NCBI GenBank assembly: GCA_020025545.1
Contig: JAHHRX010000027.1
Location: 1 to 26,517 of the forward strand
Direction: 5' to 3'
Length of the DNA stretch: 26,517 nucleotides
Source of the DNA: Oscillospiraceae bacterium
GTDB lineage: Bacteria; Bacillota; Clostridia; Oscillospirales; Oscillospiraceae
Both the position numbers and the translations under genes were made by a program. The notes beneath the pieces are model-generated. The model ran no database searches. It had not been told where the DNA came from and saw only the letters and a list, made by a program, of their open reading frames with translations. Positions 1 through 6,926 of the stretch are shown one piece after another. The number at the start of each line of letters is the position of its first letter. The first letter of the stretch is position 1.

Positions 1-32
1 GCACAGCCCTAAAATCCCAGGGTAAAAGGTAG

Positions 33-122
33 AGTGTGGTAGTGCTGGCATCAGGCGCTGCAACGGCTGCTCTGATTGTAATTGGGAAAGCGCAGACGGA
101 AGTAATCAATCCTAAAAAATGA
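33..122 (+). other. possible 3' end of a degraded coding sequence
   Basis: An open frame ending TGA at 120-122 encodes a hydrophobic, Ala/Val/Ile-rich stretch with a basic tail ending NPKK, and a terminator follows directly. An in-frame TAG at 30-32 closes it on the left and no ribosome binding site precedes the in-frame GTG at 36. It may be the decayed or frameshifted tail of a membrane protein gene that begins left of the window, or chance. I do not recognise the family. Confidence 0.2.
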
Positions 123-126
123 TGCC

Positions 127-170
127 CCCTGCGATGAGATTGAAATCATCGCAGGGTATTTTCGCTTTTA
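127..170 (+). terminator. intrinsic terminator
   Basis: An 11-bp perfect stem (arms 127-137 and 146-156, 8-nt loop) is followed by a T-rich run (TATTTTCGCTTTTA). It closes whatever transcription unit enters from the left and insulates the PTS operon. Confidence 0.8.
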
Positions 171-273
171 TTGCATTTGATAATGGCTGCCGGACAGGAA
201 TCGCTCCGCAACGCCTGAAGCCTGCATGGAAAATAATGGAATTTTTTTCATGGTACTTTCGTATAAAAACGGA

Positions 274-302
274 TTGACAAATATTGTGATTTCGTATATA
301 AT
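274..302 (+). promoter_or_regulatory. sigma-A-type promoter of the PTS operon
   Basis: Perfect -35 TTGACA (274-279), 17-bp spacer and perfect -10 TATAAT (297-302). Transcription should start near 309, just upstream of the RAT element. So consensus a promoter fits control by termination rather than by initiation. I saw no cre site for catabolite repression, although one could be missed by eye. Confidence 0.85.
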
Positions 303-320
303 GATGAAAACGAAATAATT

Positions 321-380
321 GGACTGTAACTCTTGCAGAGGCATCACCAATCTTTGATTTGGTAGTGTCTCTGTATTTTT
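321..380 (+). promoter_or_regulatory. RAT antiterminator overlapping an intrinsic terminator
   Basis: Positions 321-348 read GGACTGTAACT...GCAGAGGCATCACC, closely matching the RAT (ribonucleic antiterminator) of the bgl/lic/sac families, normally GGATTGTTACTG...GCAGGCAAAACC. The 3' half of the RAT (336-350) also pairs with 359-373 to form a terminator stem followed by TATTTTT (374-380). The two folds exclude each other. When the LicT-like protein encoded at 877 binds the RAT, the terminator cannot form and the operon is read through. The folding was done by eye. Confidence 0.85.
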
Positions 381-400
381 CGTATAAGGGGAAAAGAAAT

Positions 401-880
401 ATGCTGAATTTATTTAAGAGAAAAGCAGACCACGAGATTGGAGCACCCGTTGACGGGTCCTGCGTGGATATTTCGCAAGTCAACGATATTGGTTTTTCCT
501 CCAAGGTAATGGGGGACGGCGTAGCGATTATCCCCCAAAGCGATACCATTGTGGCACCCTGCGACGGGAAAATTACGATGGTGTTTCATACCGGGCATGC
601 AATTGGGCTGCTGTCCGGCGATGGGACGGAGATCCTGATTCATGCCGGGATCGATACGGTAAATGCCAACGGTGTAGGATTCAAAACCTTTTGCAGGGAA
701 GGAGATTCGGTGAAAAAGGGAACGCCGCTCTTATCCATGGATCTGCAGGCGTTGAAAAAAGAATATGACATGTCGGTGATGGTGATTGTCACCAACGATG
801 TGCCTTTGGAGAAGGAAAACCAGGGGACTTTCGTAAAACATGGTGACTGTATTCTTAGGAGAAAGAGTGGTAAGACATGA
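401..880 (+). CDS. PTS glucose-superfamily EIIA protein
   Basis: A 159-residue stand-alone cytoplasmic EIIA of the glucose/beta-glucoside superfamily (Crr type). It accepts phosphate from HPr and passes it to the EIIB domain of the permease encoded at 1815. The family's two active-site histidines are visible: H66 in TGHAIGL and H81 in ILIHAGIDTV, the latter being the usual phosphorylated one. Length is close to that of E. coli EIIA-Glc (169). ATG 401 is chosen because GGGGAAAAG lies just upstream; the frame stays open to 359, but that part is inside the terminator hairpin. It is the first gene of the RAT-controlled operon and overlaps licT by 4 bp (ATGA). The EIIBC at 1815 lacks a fused IIA, so this protein is its natural partner. 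Confidence 0.92.
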   Translation: MLNLFKRKADHEIGAPVDGSCVDISQVNDIGFSSKVMGDGVAIIPQSDTIVAPCDGKITMVFHTGHAIGLLSGDGTEILIHAGIDTVNANGVGFKTFCREGDSVKKGTPLLSMDLQALKKEYDMSVMVIVTNDVPLEKENQGTFVKHGDCILRRKSGKT

Positions 881-1716
881 GGCTTCTGAAAAAGATCAAT
901 AATAATTATGCACTGGCGCTGGACTCACAGGGAAAGCAGATTATTGTGGAAGGAAAAGGAATCGGCTTTCGGAAAATGCCCTGTGAACTGACCGATCTCA
1001 CAGAAATATCCAGAACCTACTACGATTTGGAAGGGCATGAGGCCAATTTGATCCAGAGCTTACCGGTGGAGATCCTGGATGTATCCGGCGAAATTTATGA
1101 ATACGCGCTGCAGTATATTGCAGCGAAGCTGAATCAAAACCTGATTTTGACCTTGGCAGACCATATCCAGTTTTGTCTGGAACGGCAGCAAAAAAACATT
1201 CAGATAAAAATGCCCATTTACTATGATGTGGAGCATCTTTATCCAAGAGAGTCACAGATTGCCGGGTATGCTATGGGGCTGATCAGAGAAAAACTGGGGG
1301 TATCGCTGCCTGAGTCGGAGAAAACAGGCATTGCATTAAACATAATCAATTCTGAGCTGATTTCCGATTGTGCGGAGGATGTGGAGACTGAGCTTGTAGA
1401 GATTTGCTCCTCGGTGATTGAAACCATGATGAATATTTCCATTGACACAACCTCCTACAGCTATTCCCGATTTGTCTCCCATCTGGTCTATTTGCTGCGC
1501 AGAGCAAACCACAGTGTGGCGGCGTCGGAGCAGAGCATACAGATGTATGCCTCCCTTGTGCAAGATTTTCCGGAGATTTCCTCCTGTGTAAACCGTATCG
1601 AGATCCTGTTATCCCAGAAACATTACTACCTGAATGAAGAAGAAAAGATGTATTTGATACTGCATATCAATCGTCTGTGCAGCAGAGGGGGGTATGAAGC
1701 GGAAGAGCAGACATAA
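877..1716 (+). CDS. licT: BglG/LicT-family transcriptional antiterminator
   Basis: 279 residues, the usual family length. Domains: an N-terminal CAT RNA-binding domain (about 1-55, starting MRLLKKINNNYALA), PRD1 (about 65-170) and PRD2 (about 172-275). It should bind the RAT at 321-348 and prevent termination when substrate is present; the PRDs sense PTS phosphorylation. Of the four conserved PRD histidines, H96 (LADHIQF), H202 (VSHLVYLLRR) and H263 (ILHINRL) are present. The second PRD1 histidine is replaced by N155 in GIALNIINSE, where relatives have IALHI. It sits between its EIIA and EIIBC genes, as in autoregulated bgl-type operons, and overlaps the EIIA gene by 4 bp. The symbol is by family resemblance; the inducing sugar is not known. 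Confidence 0.9.
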   Translation: MRLLKKINNNYALALDSQGKQIIVEGKGIGFRKMPCELTDLTEISRTYYDLEGHEANLIQSLPVEILDVSGEIYEYALQYIAAKLNQNLILTLADHIQFCLERQQKNIQIKMPIYYDVEHLYPRESQIAGYAMGLIREKLGVSLPESEKTGIALNIINSELISDCAEDVETELVEICSSVIETMMNISIDTTSYSYSRFVSHLVYLLRRANHSVAASEQSIQMYASLVQDFPEISSCVNRIEILLSQKHYYLNEEEKMYLILHINRLCSRGGYEAEEQT

Positions 1717-1814
1717 GAGCTGAAATTGGGGCTGTTTCTTGGATTCGGTATTTCGGTAAGATGAATATGCAAAAATAAGATCTCTTAAACTACAAAAAGA
1801 AAAGGAGTAAGAAA

Positions 1815-3245
1815 ATGCAACCCAAAGAATTGGCGGAAAGAATTTTGGAGCTTGTAGGCGGGAAAGAGAACATTTCCTACGCTACATACTGCATGACGCG
1901 TCTGCGCCTGAATCTGAAGGATCGCGGAAGATTACAGGATGACGCAATCAAGAGCCTGCAGGGAATTATTGGAACCAAATATGTGGGGTCACAGTATCAG
2001 GTGATCATCGGACCCAATGTGGACCATGTCTATAAGGAATTTTGTAAAATCGCAGGATTGGAAGAAAATCAGCAGATTCAGGAAACGGATGCCCCGGTGG
2101 CAGTCAGGGAAAAGCTGACTGCGAAAAAGGTATTGGACAATATCATGGACGCAATCGGCGGGTGTGTTGCTCCCATGCTGCCGATCATCACAGCGGCCGG
2201 CTTGCTGAAAATGTTTGCGGCCTTGCTGGGCCCGAAGATGCTGAATATACTGCCGGTCACCAGCGACCTGATGCGTCTTCTGACCTTTGCCGGTGACGCC
2301 GGATTTTATTTCTTCCCTATTTATGTGGCATACGGCGGTGCGAAAAAATTCAATGCCAATATTCCCATGTCGCTGTTTATTGCATGTATCTTAATGCATC
2401 CGTCTCTGCTGGGGATTGTGCAAGAGGGGAAACCTTTCACTGTCTTTGGCATTCCCATGGTGCTCACCTCCTATGCGACATCCTTCATTCCCATGATTCT
2501 GATCACTTGGGTGATGTCTTATGTGGAAAAAGGAATTAATAAAATTATTCCCAATAGTTTGCGCACCCTGCTCTATCCGCTGCTGCTGACCATCATTATG
2601 CTGCCGCTGTCTTTGTGTGTCCTGGGCCCTGTGGGTACTTTGATGGGTCAGGGGATTGCAAAGGTGATCATGGCTCTGCACAGTGTTCTGGGCCCCGTTG
2701 CCACAGGCGTGATTGCGGCGGTATGGCCTCTGCTGATCGCTACAGGAATGCACCAGGCACTGATCGCCATTGCCCTGACACATATGGGATCGGTGGGATA
2801 TGATGTCAATATCCTGGTTGGCGGCGGTATCTCTCTGTACTGCCTCATGGCCATTGCGCTGGCATTTATGTTAAAGGCAAAAAATACGGAAGACCGGGGA
2901 TATGGCAGCAGCAGTTTCATTACCATTGCACTGGGCGGAATCAGCGAGCCAACCATTTTCGGCATCCTGCTGCGGTATAAGCGGGCAATTCTCTATTTAA
3001 TTGCCGGCGGCTTTGTGGGCGGTGCGTATGCGGCTATGATGCATGTAGCGGTGTACTTTGTCAGTGCGGGCAATCTTTTGGCGGCATTGTGCTTTGCCGG
3101 TGAAAATCCTGCCAGTCTGCTCCATGGGACCATCGGCTGTGTGATTGCATTTGTGATTTCCTTTGTGCTGGCAATGATATTCGGATTCGACAGCAACAAG
3201 CCGATCCATACCAAAAAAAGAGAATCCATCGGTTCGGCGGAATAA
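1815..3245 (+). CDS. PTS beta-glucoside-type EIIBC permease
   Basis: 476 residues. An N-terminal EIIB domain (about 1-85) carries the phospho-cysteine C26 in the context YCMTRLRLNLKD. A linker leads to an EIIC membrane domain (about 105-460) with many hydrophobic spans and the GISEP signature of the glucose superfamily near residue 377. Bgl-type permeases are often about 610-630 residues with a C-terminal IIA; here the IIA is absent and is supplied by the gene at 401. It imports and phosphorylates a sugar. Family resemblance points to beta-glucosides, but the deacetylase downstream suggests an N-acetylated amino sugar or disaccharide (inference). No phospho-glycosidase lies in the operon. The start has an AAAAGGAG ribosome binding site. 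The 98-bp gap after licT holds no other gene that I can see. Confidence 0.9.
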   Translation: MQPKELAERILELVGGKENISYATYCMTRLRLNLKDRGRLQDDAIKSLQGIIGTKYVGSQYQVIIGPNVDHVYKEFCKIAGLEENQQIQETDAPVAVREKLTAKKVLDNIMDAIGGCVAPMLPIITAAGLLKMFAALLGPKMLNILPVTSDLMRLLTFAGDAGFYFFPIYVAYGGAKKFNANIPMSLFIACILMHPSLLGIVQEGKPFTVFGIPMVLTSYATSFIPMILITWVMSYVEKGINKIIPNSLRTLLYPLLLTIIMLPLSLCVLGPVGTLMGQGIAKVIMALHSVLGPVATGVIAAVWPLLIATGMHQALIAIALTHMGSVGYDVNILVGGGISLYCLMAIALAFMLKAKNTEDRGYGSSSFITIALGGISEPTIFGILLRYKRAILYLIAGGFVGGAYAAMMHVAVYFVSAGNLLAALCFAGENPASLLHGTIGCVIAFVISFVLAMIFGFDSNKPIHTKKRESIGSAE

Positions 3246-3259
3246 AATGGAGAAAAAAG

Positions 3260-4063
3260 ATGAAAAAACTACTGTTTCAAAGTGACGACTACGGAATCTC
3301 AAGAGGCGTAACAGCCGGCATTCTTGACGGAATTGCAAACGGAATCATTAAAAACACAGGATTATTTGTGAACATGGAGCATTCTGAGGAAGCGGCTGCA
3401 AAAATCAGAGATGTGGATGTCTGCCTGGGAATTGACATCAATCTGGTCGCGGGAAAGCCGGTTTCGGATCCGGCTCTTGTGCCCCATCTGATTGACAAAA
3501 ATGGCAATTTCAGATCTTCCAGACAGATTTTGGCACACAACCGCCTGCTGTCTTCCGCGGGATTCATATCCAGCTTTGAAGATGATCCTTATCCCTATGA
3601 AGAGGTCCTCATCGAGACAGAAAATCAGCTGAAAAAATTTGTACAGCTGGTTGGCAGACTGCCGGAATATTTTCATGCCCACTCTTTGTGCACACCGAAT
3701 ACCGACCGGGCCGCCCGGGAGATTGCGGAAAAGTACGGCATTTATCGCTCTTTTCAAATGATCAATGACCATTCCTACGATCATCTGCCCTGCAGCGTGG
3801 GGGCGGTCAAGGGCGCATCGTTAGAAGATCAGCTGGCGGTGGATATTGAGCAGGATCTGCTGTCTGTGTCACTGCCCAGCTTAAAGGAAGACAGAGTGGG
3901 CTATTATGTCTGCCATTGCGGATATATTGACGATGAACTTTTCTCCCACACTTCCCTGACGGTGCGAAGGATGAAAGATCTGGCAGGCGCAATGAGTCCC
4001 CGTGTGAAAGAGTATATTGCAGCCAATCAAATTCAGCTGATCACCTATCGGGATCTGCAGTAA
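3260..4063 (+). CDS. YdjC/ChbG-family carbohydrate deacetylase
   Basis: 267 residues. The family removes an N-acetyl group from chito-oligosaccharides or their 6-phosphates by metal-dependent hydrolysis in the cytoplasm. Visible motifs: SDDYGIS (8-14) with the metal/catalytic Asp pair, FHAHS (138-142) with two histidines, and VCHCGY (217-222), equivalent to the late HPG motif. Where family members usually have a metal-ligand histidine (GxHxNL), this protein has D59 in GIDINL. That may alter the metal site or mark a subgroup. The gene follows the permease by 14 bp with a GGAG ribosome binding site and ends at a strong terminator, so it is the last gene of the PTS operon and probably acts on the imported phospho-sugar. 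The exact substrate is unknown. Confidence 0.82.
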   Translation: MKKLLFQSDDYGISRGVTAGILDGIANGIIKNTGLFVNMEHSEEAAAKIRDVDVCLGIDINLVAGKPVSDPALVPHLIDKNGNFRSSRQILAHNRLLSSAGFISSFEDDPYPYEEVLIETENQLKKFVQLVGRLPEYFHAHSLCTPNTDRAAREIAEKYGIYRSFQMINDHSYDHLPCSVGAVKGASLEDQLAVDIEQDLLSVSLPSLKEDRVGYYVCHCGYIDDELFSHTSLTVRRMKDLAGAMSPRVKEYIAANQIQLITYRDLQ

Positions 4064-4081
4064 ATGCCTTTACGGGCAGTA

Positions 4082-4115
4082 AAAAAGCCTCCGGCAGTGC
4101 CGGAGGTTTTTGCTG
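4082..4115 (+). terminator. intrinsic terminator of the PTS operon
   Basis: An 8-bp GC-rich stem (CCTCCGGC 4088-4095 with GCCGGAGG 4099-4106) and a 3-nt loop, flanked by A-run and T-run (TTTTT), lies 24 bp after the deacetylase stop. Confidence 0.9.
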
Positions 4116-4130
4116 TTTAAGATGGATAGA

Positions 4131-4292
4131 TCAGGAAAACCGGGCTGCGGCTTTCCTATGGTTGGTATGGGAATCAGCATTTTTTTGCACCTGAAGCAGA
4201 ATGAGAACCAGACTGATTCCCAGAAGCATATGACAGATGCCAGCAATGCCGGTGACGGAGGCATTCAGCGCAGCCGAAGACCTTGGAAGAAT
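4131..4292 (-). pseudogene. possible C-terminal remnant of a membrane transporter
   Basis: On the minus strand an open frame without a start runs from a stop at 4293-4295 to TGA at 4131-4133. It encodes about 53 residues: a single clearly hydrophobic span (HMLLGISLVLILLQVQ) followed by a basic hydrophilic tail. This resembles the end of a multi-spanning permease, but I cannot name the family. It overlaps the end of the recombinase remnant. The stretch 4115-4280 has no other supported content. Confidence 0.25.
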
Positions 4293-4555
4293 CTAAACAG
4301 CAGACCGTAGATTTGAGGGTGATGCTCCGCACTCTGCGGGAGCAAACGGATGTGAAAGAGCTGACACAAACGGTTGTAAATTCTTTGATTCAGCGCATTG
4401 AAGTTCATAACAACGATAAATCCAGCGGTCACAGCTATGTGAAGGAGGACATTTTTTACGGCGCTGGGAATGATCGATATTCCAAGTAAAAGGAGATACA
4501 AGCAATGAGGAAAGAAATCCGAGGGAATCCACAGGACTGGCGTATTATCGCATAA
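4283..4555 (+). pseudogene. 3' remnant of a large serine recombinase (frameshifted)
   Basis: Read from about 4283 the frame gives LREQTDVKELTQTVVNSL then IQRIEVHNNDKSSGH, the C-terminal region of large serine recombinases of mobile elements (TnpX-like). The frame breaks at the T-run 4452-4457. Read one base later, 4458-4490 gives TALGMIDIPSK, the expected continuation. The original frame then resumes at 4493 as EIQAMRKEIRGNPQDWRIIA and stops at TAA 4553-4555. In the original frame an in-frame TAA at 4487-4489 interrupts it. The catalytic serine domain and most of the protein (several hundred residues) are missing. This is a relic of an integrated element that used this spot between the PTS and znu/trmO operons. 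Family assignment rests on recalled sequence similarity. Confidence 0.72.
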
Positions 4556-4600
4556 AAAAGAAAATACGGTACAGTCCCCAAACGGGACTGCACCGTATCT
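4551..4600 (-). terminator. intrinsic terminator of the znuACB-trmO operon
   Basis: A long hairpin (outer arms ATACGGT 4564-4570 and ACCGTAT 4592-4598, inner ACAGTCCC/GGGACTG with one mismatch) is followed on the minus strand by a T-run, read as A's at 4551-4563 on the plus strand. It lies about 50 bp past the trmO stop. The region 4601-4649 holds nothing else recognisable. Confidence 0.8.
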
Positions 4601-4649
4601 CTCAAAAAACTTCCTTATGGGGCGTACTCATTTGCGGCACGCTCTAAAT

Positions 4650-5336
4650 TTATAGAGGAATTACTTCTTCCACCGTGAGGATGTTGTCTGCAACCTTGAA
4701 ACGAATATCAAAGCCTGCAAAGCTGAGGCCGTACAATCTGTCGGCACTGCGCTGATAGGGGGGACGGGGATCGTGGGACAGCACTTCTATGGCAGCCTCT
4801 TGCTTTGCCACCGGGAGATGCGCCAGAAGGGGCTCCGGGAAGTGGACGGTCAGCAGAAAATCATCTGCGGTGTCCGTAAAGCCACCGGCGGCCTCGGGAA
4901 AGGCATCGCTGTAAGGAATGTAGGGCTTGATATCAAATATGGGAGTGCCATCCATTAAATCAGCACCGCCTACATGAATGACGGTTCCGCAGTTTGCGGT
5001 TTCTTCAATGCCCAAAAGCACAACGCAGGAAAGTCCCAGAGAGTTGGGGCGGAAAGGGGAGCGTGTGGCAAAGACACCCATCCGGGCGTTTCCCCCCAGA
5101 CGGGGCGGGCGGACGGTGGGAGACCAATCCTGCCGCACGGATTCTGAAAACTGCCAAATGAGCCAGAGACGGGAAAAACCTTCAAGCCCACGAAGAGCGT
5201 CGACGTTGCGGAACTCCGGCGTAAATACGATTGTGGAGCGGAGATGGCTGGCAAGACCGCTCTGACGGGGGATGCCGAACTTCGTGGGAAAATCGCTGCG
5301 CATATGCGCAATGGGGCGGATCACAGCCTGTTCCAT
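4650..5336 (-). CDS. trmO: tRNA (t6A37) N6-methyltransferase TrmO
   Basis: 228 residues of the TsaA/YaeB/TrmO family, which uses S-adenosylmethionine to methylate N6-threonylcarbamoyladenosine-37 to m6t6A in threonine tRNAs. Diagnostic motifs: ATRSPFRPNSLGLS (90-103) and DLMDGTPIFDIKPY (126-139). Length matches E. coli TrmO (about 235). It starts 1 bp after the znuB stop with only a weak ribosome binding site (TGAGGGC inside the znuB end), so it is probably translated by coupling within the znu operon. The enzyme that makes its substrate, TsaD, is encoded at 24117 in the same window. Placing a tRNA methylase last in a metal-uptake operon is unusual. Confidence 0.93.
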   Translation of the reverse strand: MEQAVIRPIAHMRSDFPTKFGIPRQSGLASHLRSTIVFTPEFRNVDALRGLEGFSRLWLIWQFSESVRQDWSPTVRPPRLGGNARMGVFATRSPFRPNSLGLSCVVLLGIEETANCGTVIHVGGADLMDGTPIFDIKPYIPYSDAFPEAAGGFTDTADDFLLTVHFPEPLLAHLPVAKQEAAIEVLSHDPRPPYQRSADRLYGLSFAGFDIRFKVADNILTVEEVIPL

Positions 5337-5337
5337 G

Positions 5338-6177
5338 TTATGCCCTCACTTTTCGGAAAAAGAAGCTGACGGCGAAAATCAGCGCCAGTGTCAGGGAAAT
5401 GGCGGCTCCGGCGGAGCTGCCCAGATAATAGGAGATGATAAGTCCTGCAAGACCTGCCACCAGAGCGGACAGCACAGAAAACAGATGGTACTGCTTGAGA
5501 TTCCGGGCAATGTTCCGGGCGGCAGCTGCCGGAAGCACCAGCAGAGAGTTGAGAATCAGCAGTCCCACACTGGAAATGGACAATGTTACCACGACAGCAA
5601 TGGCGGTGGTAAAAATGCACTGGGAAAGATGAATCGGGATGCCTCTGGAAGAGGCCAGCTGGGGATGAATGGCGGTAAGGGTCAGCTGATTGGAGTAGAA
5701 TACCCAGAAAATCACCACAGCCAGCAAAACCAGTGCCAGCGTGCCGATCTCAGAAGGCGTGACGGAGAGAATGTCACCGATCAGGTAGGTGTTGTACTTG
5801 GTGAAGCTGCCACCGCCCAGAGTGGCAATAAAAATACCCAGGGCAACGGCAGTGCTGGAAAACACGCCGATCAATGTGTCGGCGGTGTGGTTACTACGGC
5901 TGCGGACATAGGAAAACAGCAGGGCGAACGCCACGCTGAATGCTACAGCGATCCATGTGGGAGCGGCTGCGCCGCAGATACAGCCGATGGCGATGCCGGT
6001 AAAGGCGGAATGGCCCAGAGCGTCGGAAAAGAAGCTCATACGCCCGGTGACGATCATGGTGGACATGAGGCCGAAGAGGGGAGACATAATGACAATTGCC
6101 AGAAATGCGTTGCGCATGAAATCCCATTGCAGCATTTCCAGAGGAATGACATCGCAGATTGCATACCACAGGCTCAT
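5338..6177 (-). CDS. znuB: zinc/manganese ABC transporter permease (ABC-3 family)
   Basis: 279 residues with eight or more hydrophobic segments: the membrane subunit of a ZnuB/MntB/TroC-type metal importer. The stretch with SFFSDALGHSAFTGIAIG near the second span is typical of the ABC-3 family. The start is ATG 6177, just after a very strong site (AAAGGAGGGGC) and overlapping the znuC stop by 4 bp; a 26-residue upstream extension in the same frame lies inside znuC and is not used. It forms the import channel with ZnuC and receives metal from the lipoprotein ZnuA. Zn versus Mn specificity cannot be decided from this subunit. Confidence 0.9.
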   Translation of the reverse strand: MSLWYAICDVIPLEMLQWDFMRNAFLAIVIMSPLFGLMSTMIVTGRMSFFSDALGHSAFTGIAIGCICGAAAPTWIAVAFSVAFALLFSYVRSRSNHTADTLIGVFSSTAVALGIFIATLGGGSFTKYNTYLIGDILSVTPSEIGTLALVLLAVVIFWVFYSNQLTLTAIHPQLASSRGIPIHLSQCIFTTAIAVVVTLSISSVGLLILNSLLVLPAAAARNIARNLKQYHLFSVLSALVAGLAGLIISYYLGSSAGAAISLTLALIFAVSFFFRKVRA

Positions 6178-6926
6178 TTTGAAGCCCCTCCTTTCATGTG
6201 AAAGACCTGCCGGAAATCGTCGGAATTGAGAACTTCCTCTGCAGAGCCTCTGCATACTACCTGATGATCGATAAGCACTACCTGATCGGCATACCGGGGC
6301 AGCATTGCAAAGTCGTGAGTCGTCATCAAAATGGACAGATCGTATTTTTTACGAATCTCATCCAGCATATCCATCAGGGTTGTCATGCCCTCTACATCCA
6401 CGCCGGATAGGGGTTCGTCAAGGATCAGAATATTGGGCATGGGTTCCAGCGCCAGTGCCAACAGCACCCGCTGCAATTCGCCGCCGGAAAGCGTGCCGAT
6501 ACGCTTATCAATGAGATCAGCGCCGTGTACTCTGTCCAGACAGGTGAGAATATGCTTGCGCATGGCAGCCGTAGCGCCTAAAAATGCAGGCCTGCGGTGC
6601 ATACAGCAGACGAAAAGATCGATCACGCTGACAGGATCTCCCGGGTCGAAAGCAGGACTTTGGGGAACATAGCCGATTTTCGGCTTCTGTTTGGGGTGAC
6701 TGGGGGTGGAGAAAGAAATGGTGCCTTCGTATTCCAGCTGCCCTAAGACGGCTTTTATAAAGGTGCTTTTGCCTGCACCGTTGGGGCCGATCAGTGCTAC
6801 CAGCTGCCCGCAATGGACATGGAGGTTCATATCTCTCAGGATCAGATCATTTCCGATCTTTACAGAAAGATTCTGTACCTGCAGACAGCAGGATTGATTG
6901 CAGCTTCCGCCGTGAGCAGCTGTCAT
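6174..6926 (-). CDS. znuC: zinc/manganese ABC transporter ATP-binding protein
   Basis: 250 residues, a complete ABC ATPase. Walker A GPNGAGKS (47-54), Q-loop in VPQSP (about 87-91), signature LSGGE (146-150), Walker B ILILDEP (166-172) and H-loop H204 in TTHDF. It energises metal import through ZnuB at the inner face of the membrane. An N-terminal HGGSCNQSCC segment (5-14) adds cysteines ahead of the ABC fold; these could bind metal, or the true start could be further in. It overlaps znuA and znuB by 4 bp on each side, so expression is tightly coupled. Confidence 0.92.
   Translation of the reverse strand: MTAAHGGSCNQSCCLQVQNLSVKIGNDLILRDMNLHVHCGQLVALIGPNGAGKSTFIKAVLGQLEYEGTISFSTPSHPKQKPKIGYVPQSPAFDPGDPVSVIDLFVCCMHRRPAFLGATAAMRKHILTCLDRVHGADLIDKRIGTLSGGELQRVLLALALEPMPNILILDEPLSGVDVEGMTTLMDMLDEIRKKYDLSILMTTHDFAMLPRYADQVVLIDHQVVCRGSAEEVLNSDDFRQVFHMKGGASK

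Noticed and set aside
359..400. N-terminal extension of the EIIA gene
   Set aside because: These codons fall within the RAT terminator stem and T-run; the ATG at 401 has a proper site and matches family length.
1717..1814. Second RAT or promoter between licT and the permease gene
   Set aside because: No RAT core, no TTGACA/TATAAT pair and no terminator hairpin could be found; the genes are taken as one transcript.
5272..6201. 309-codon plus-strand open frame
   Set aside because: It lies opposite znuB, is dominated by Gly, His, Gln and Asn with no family signature, and has no ribosome binding site. The minus-strand permease is clearly the real gene.
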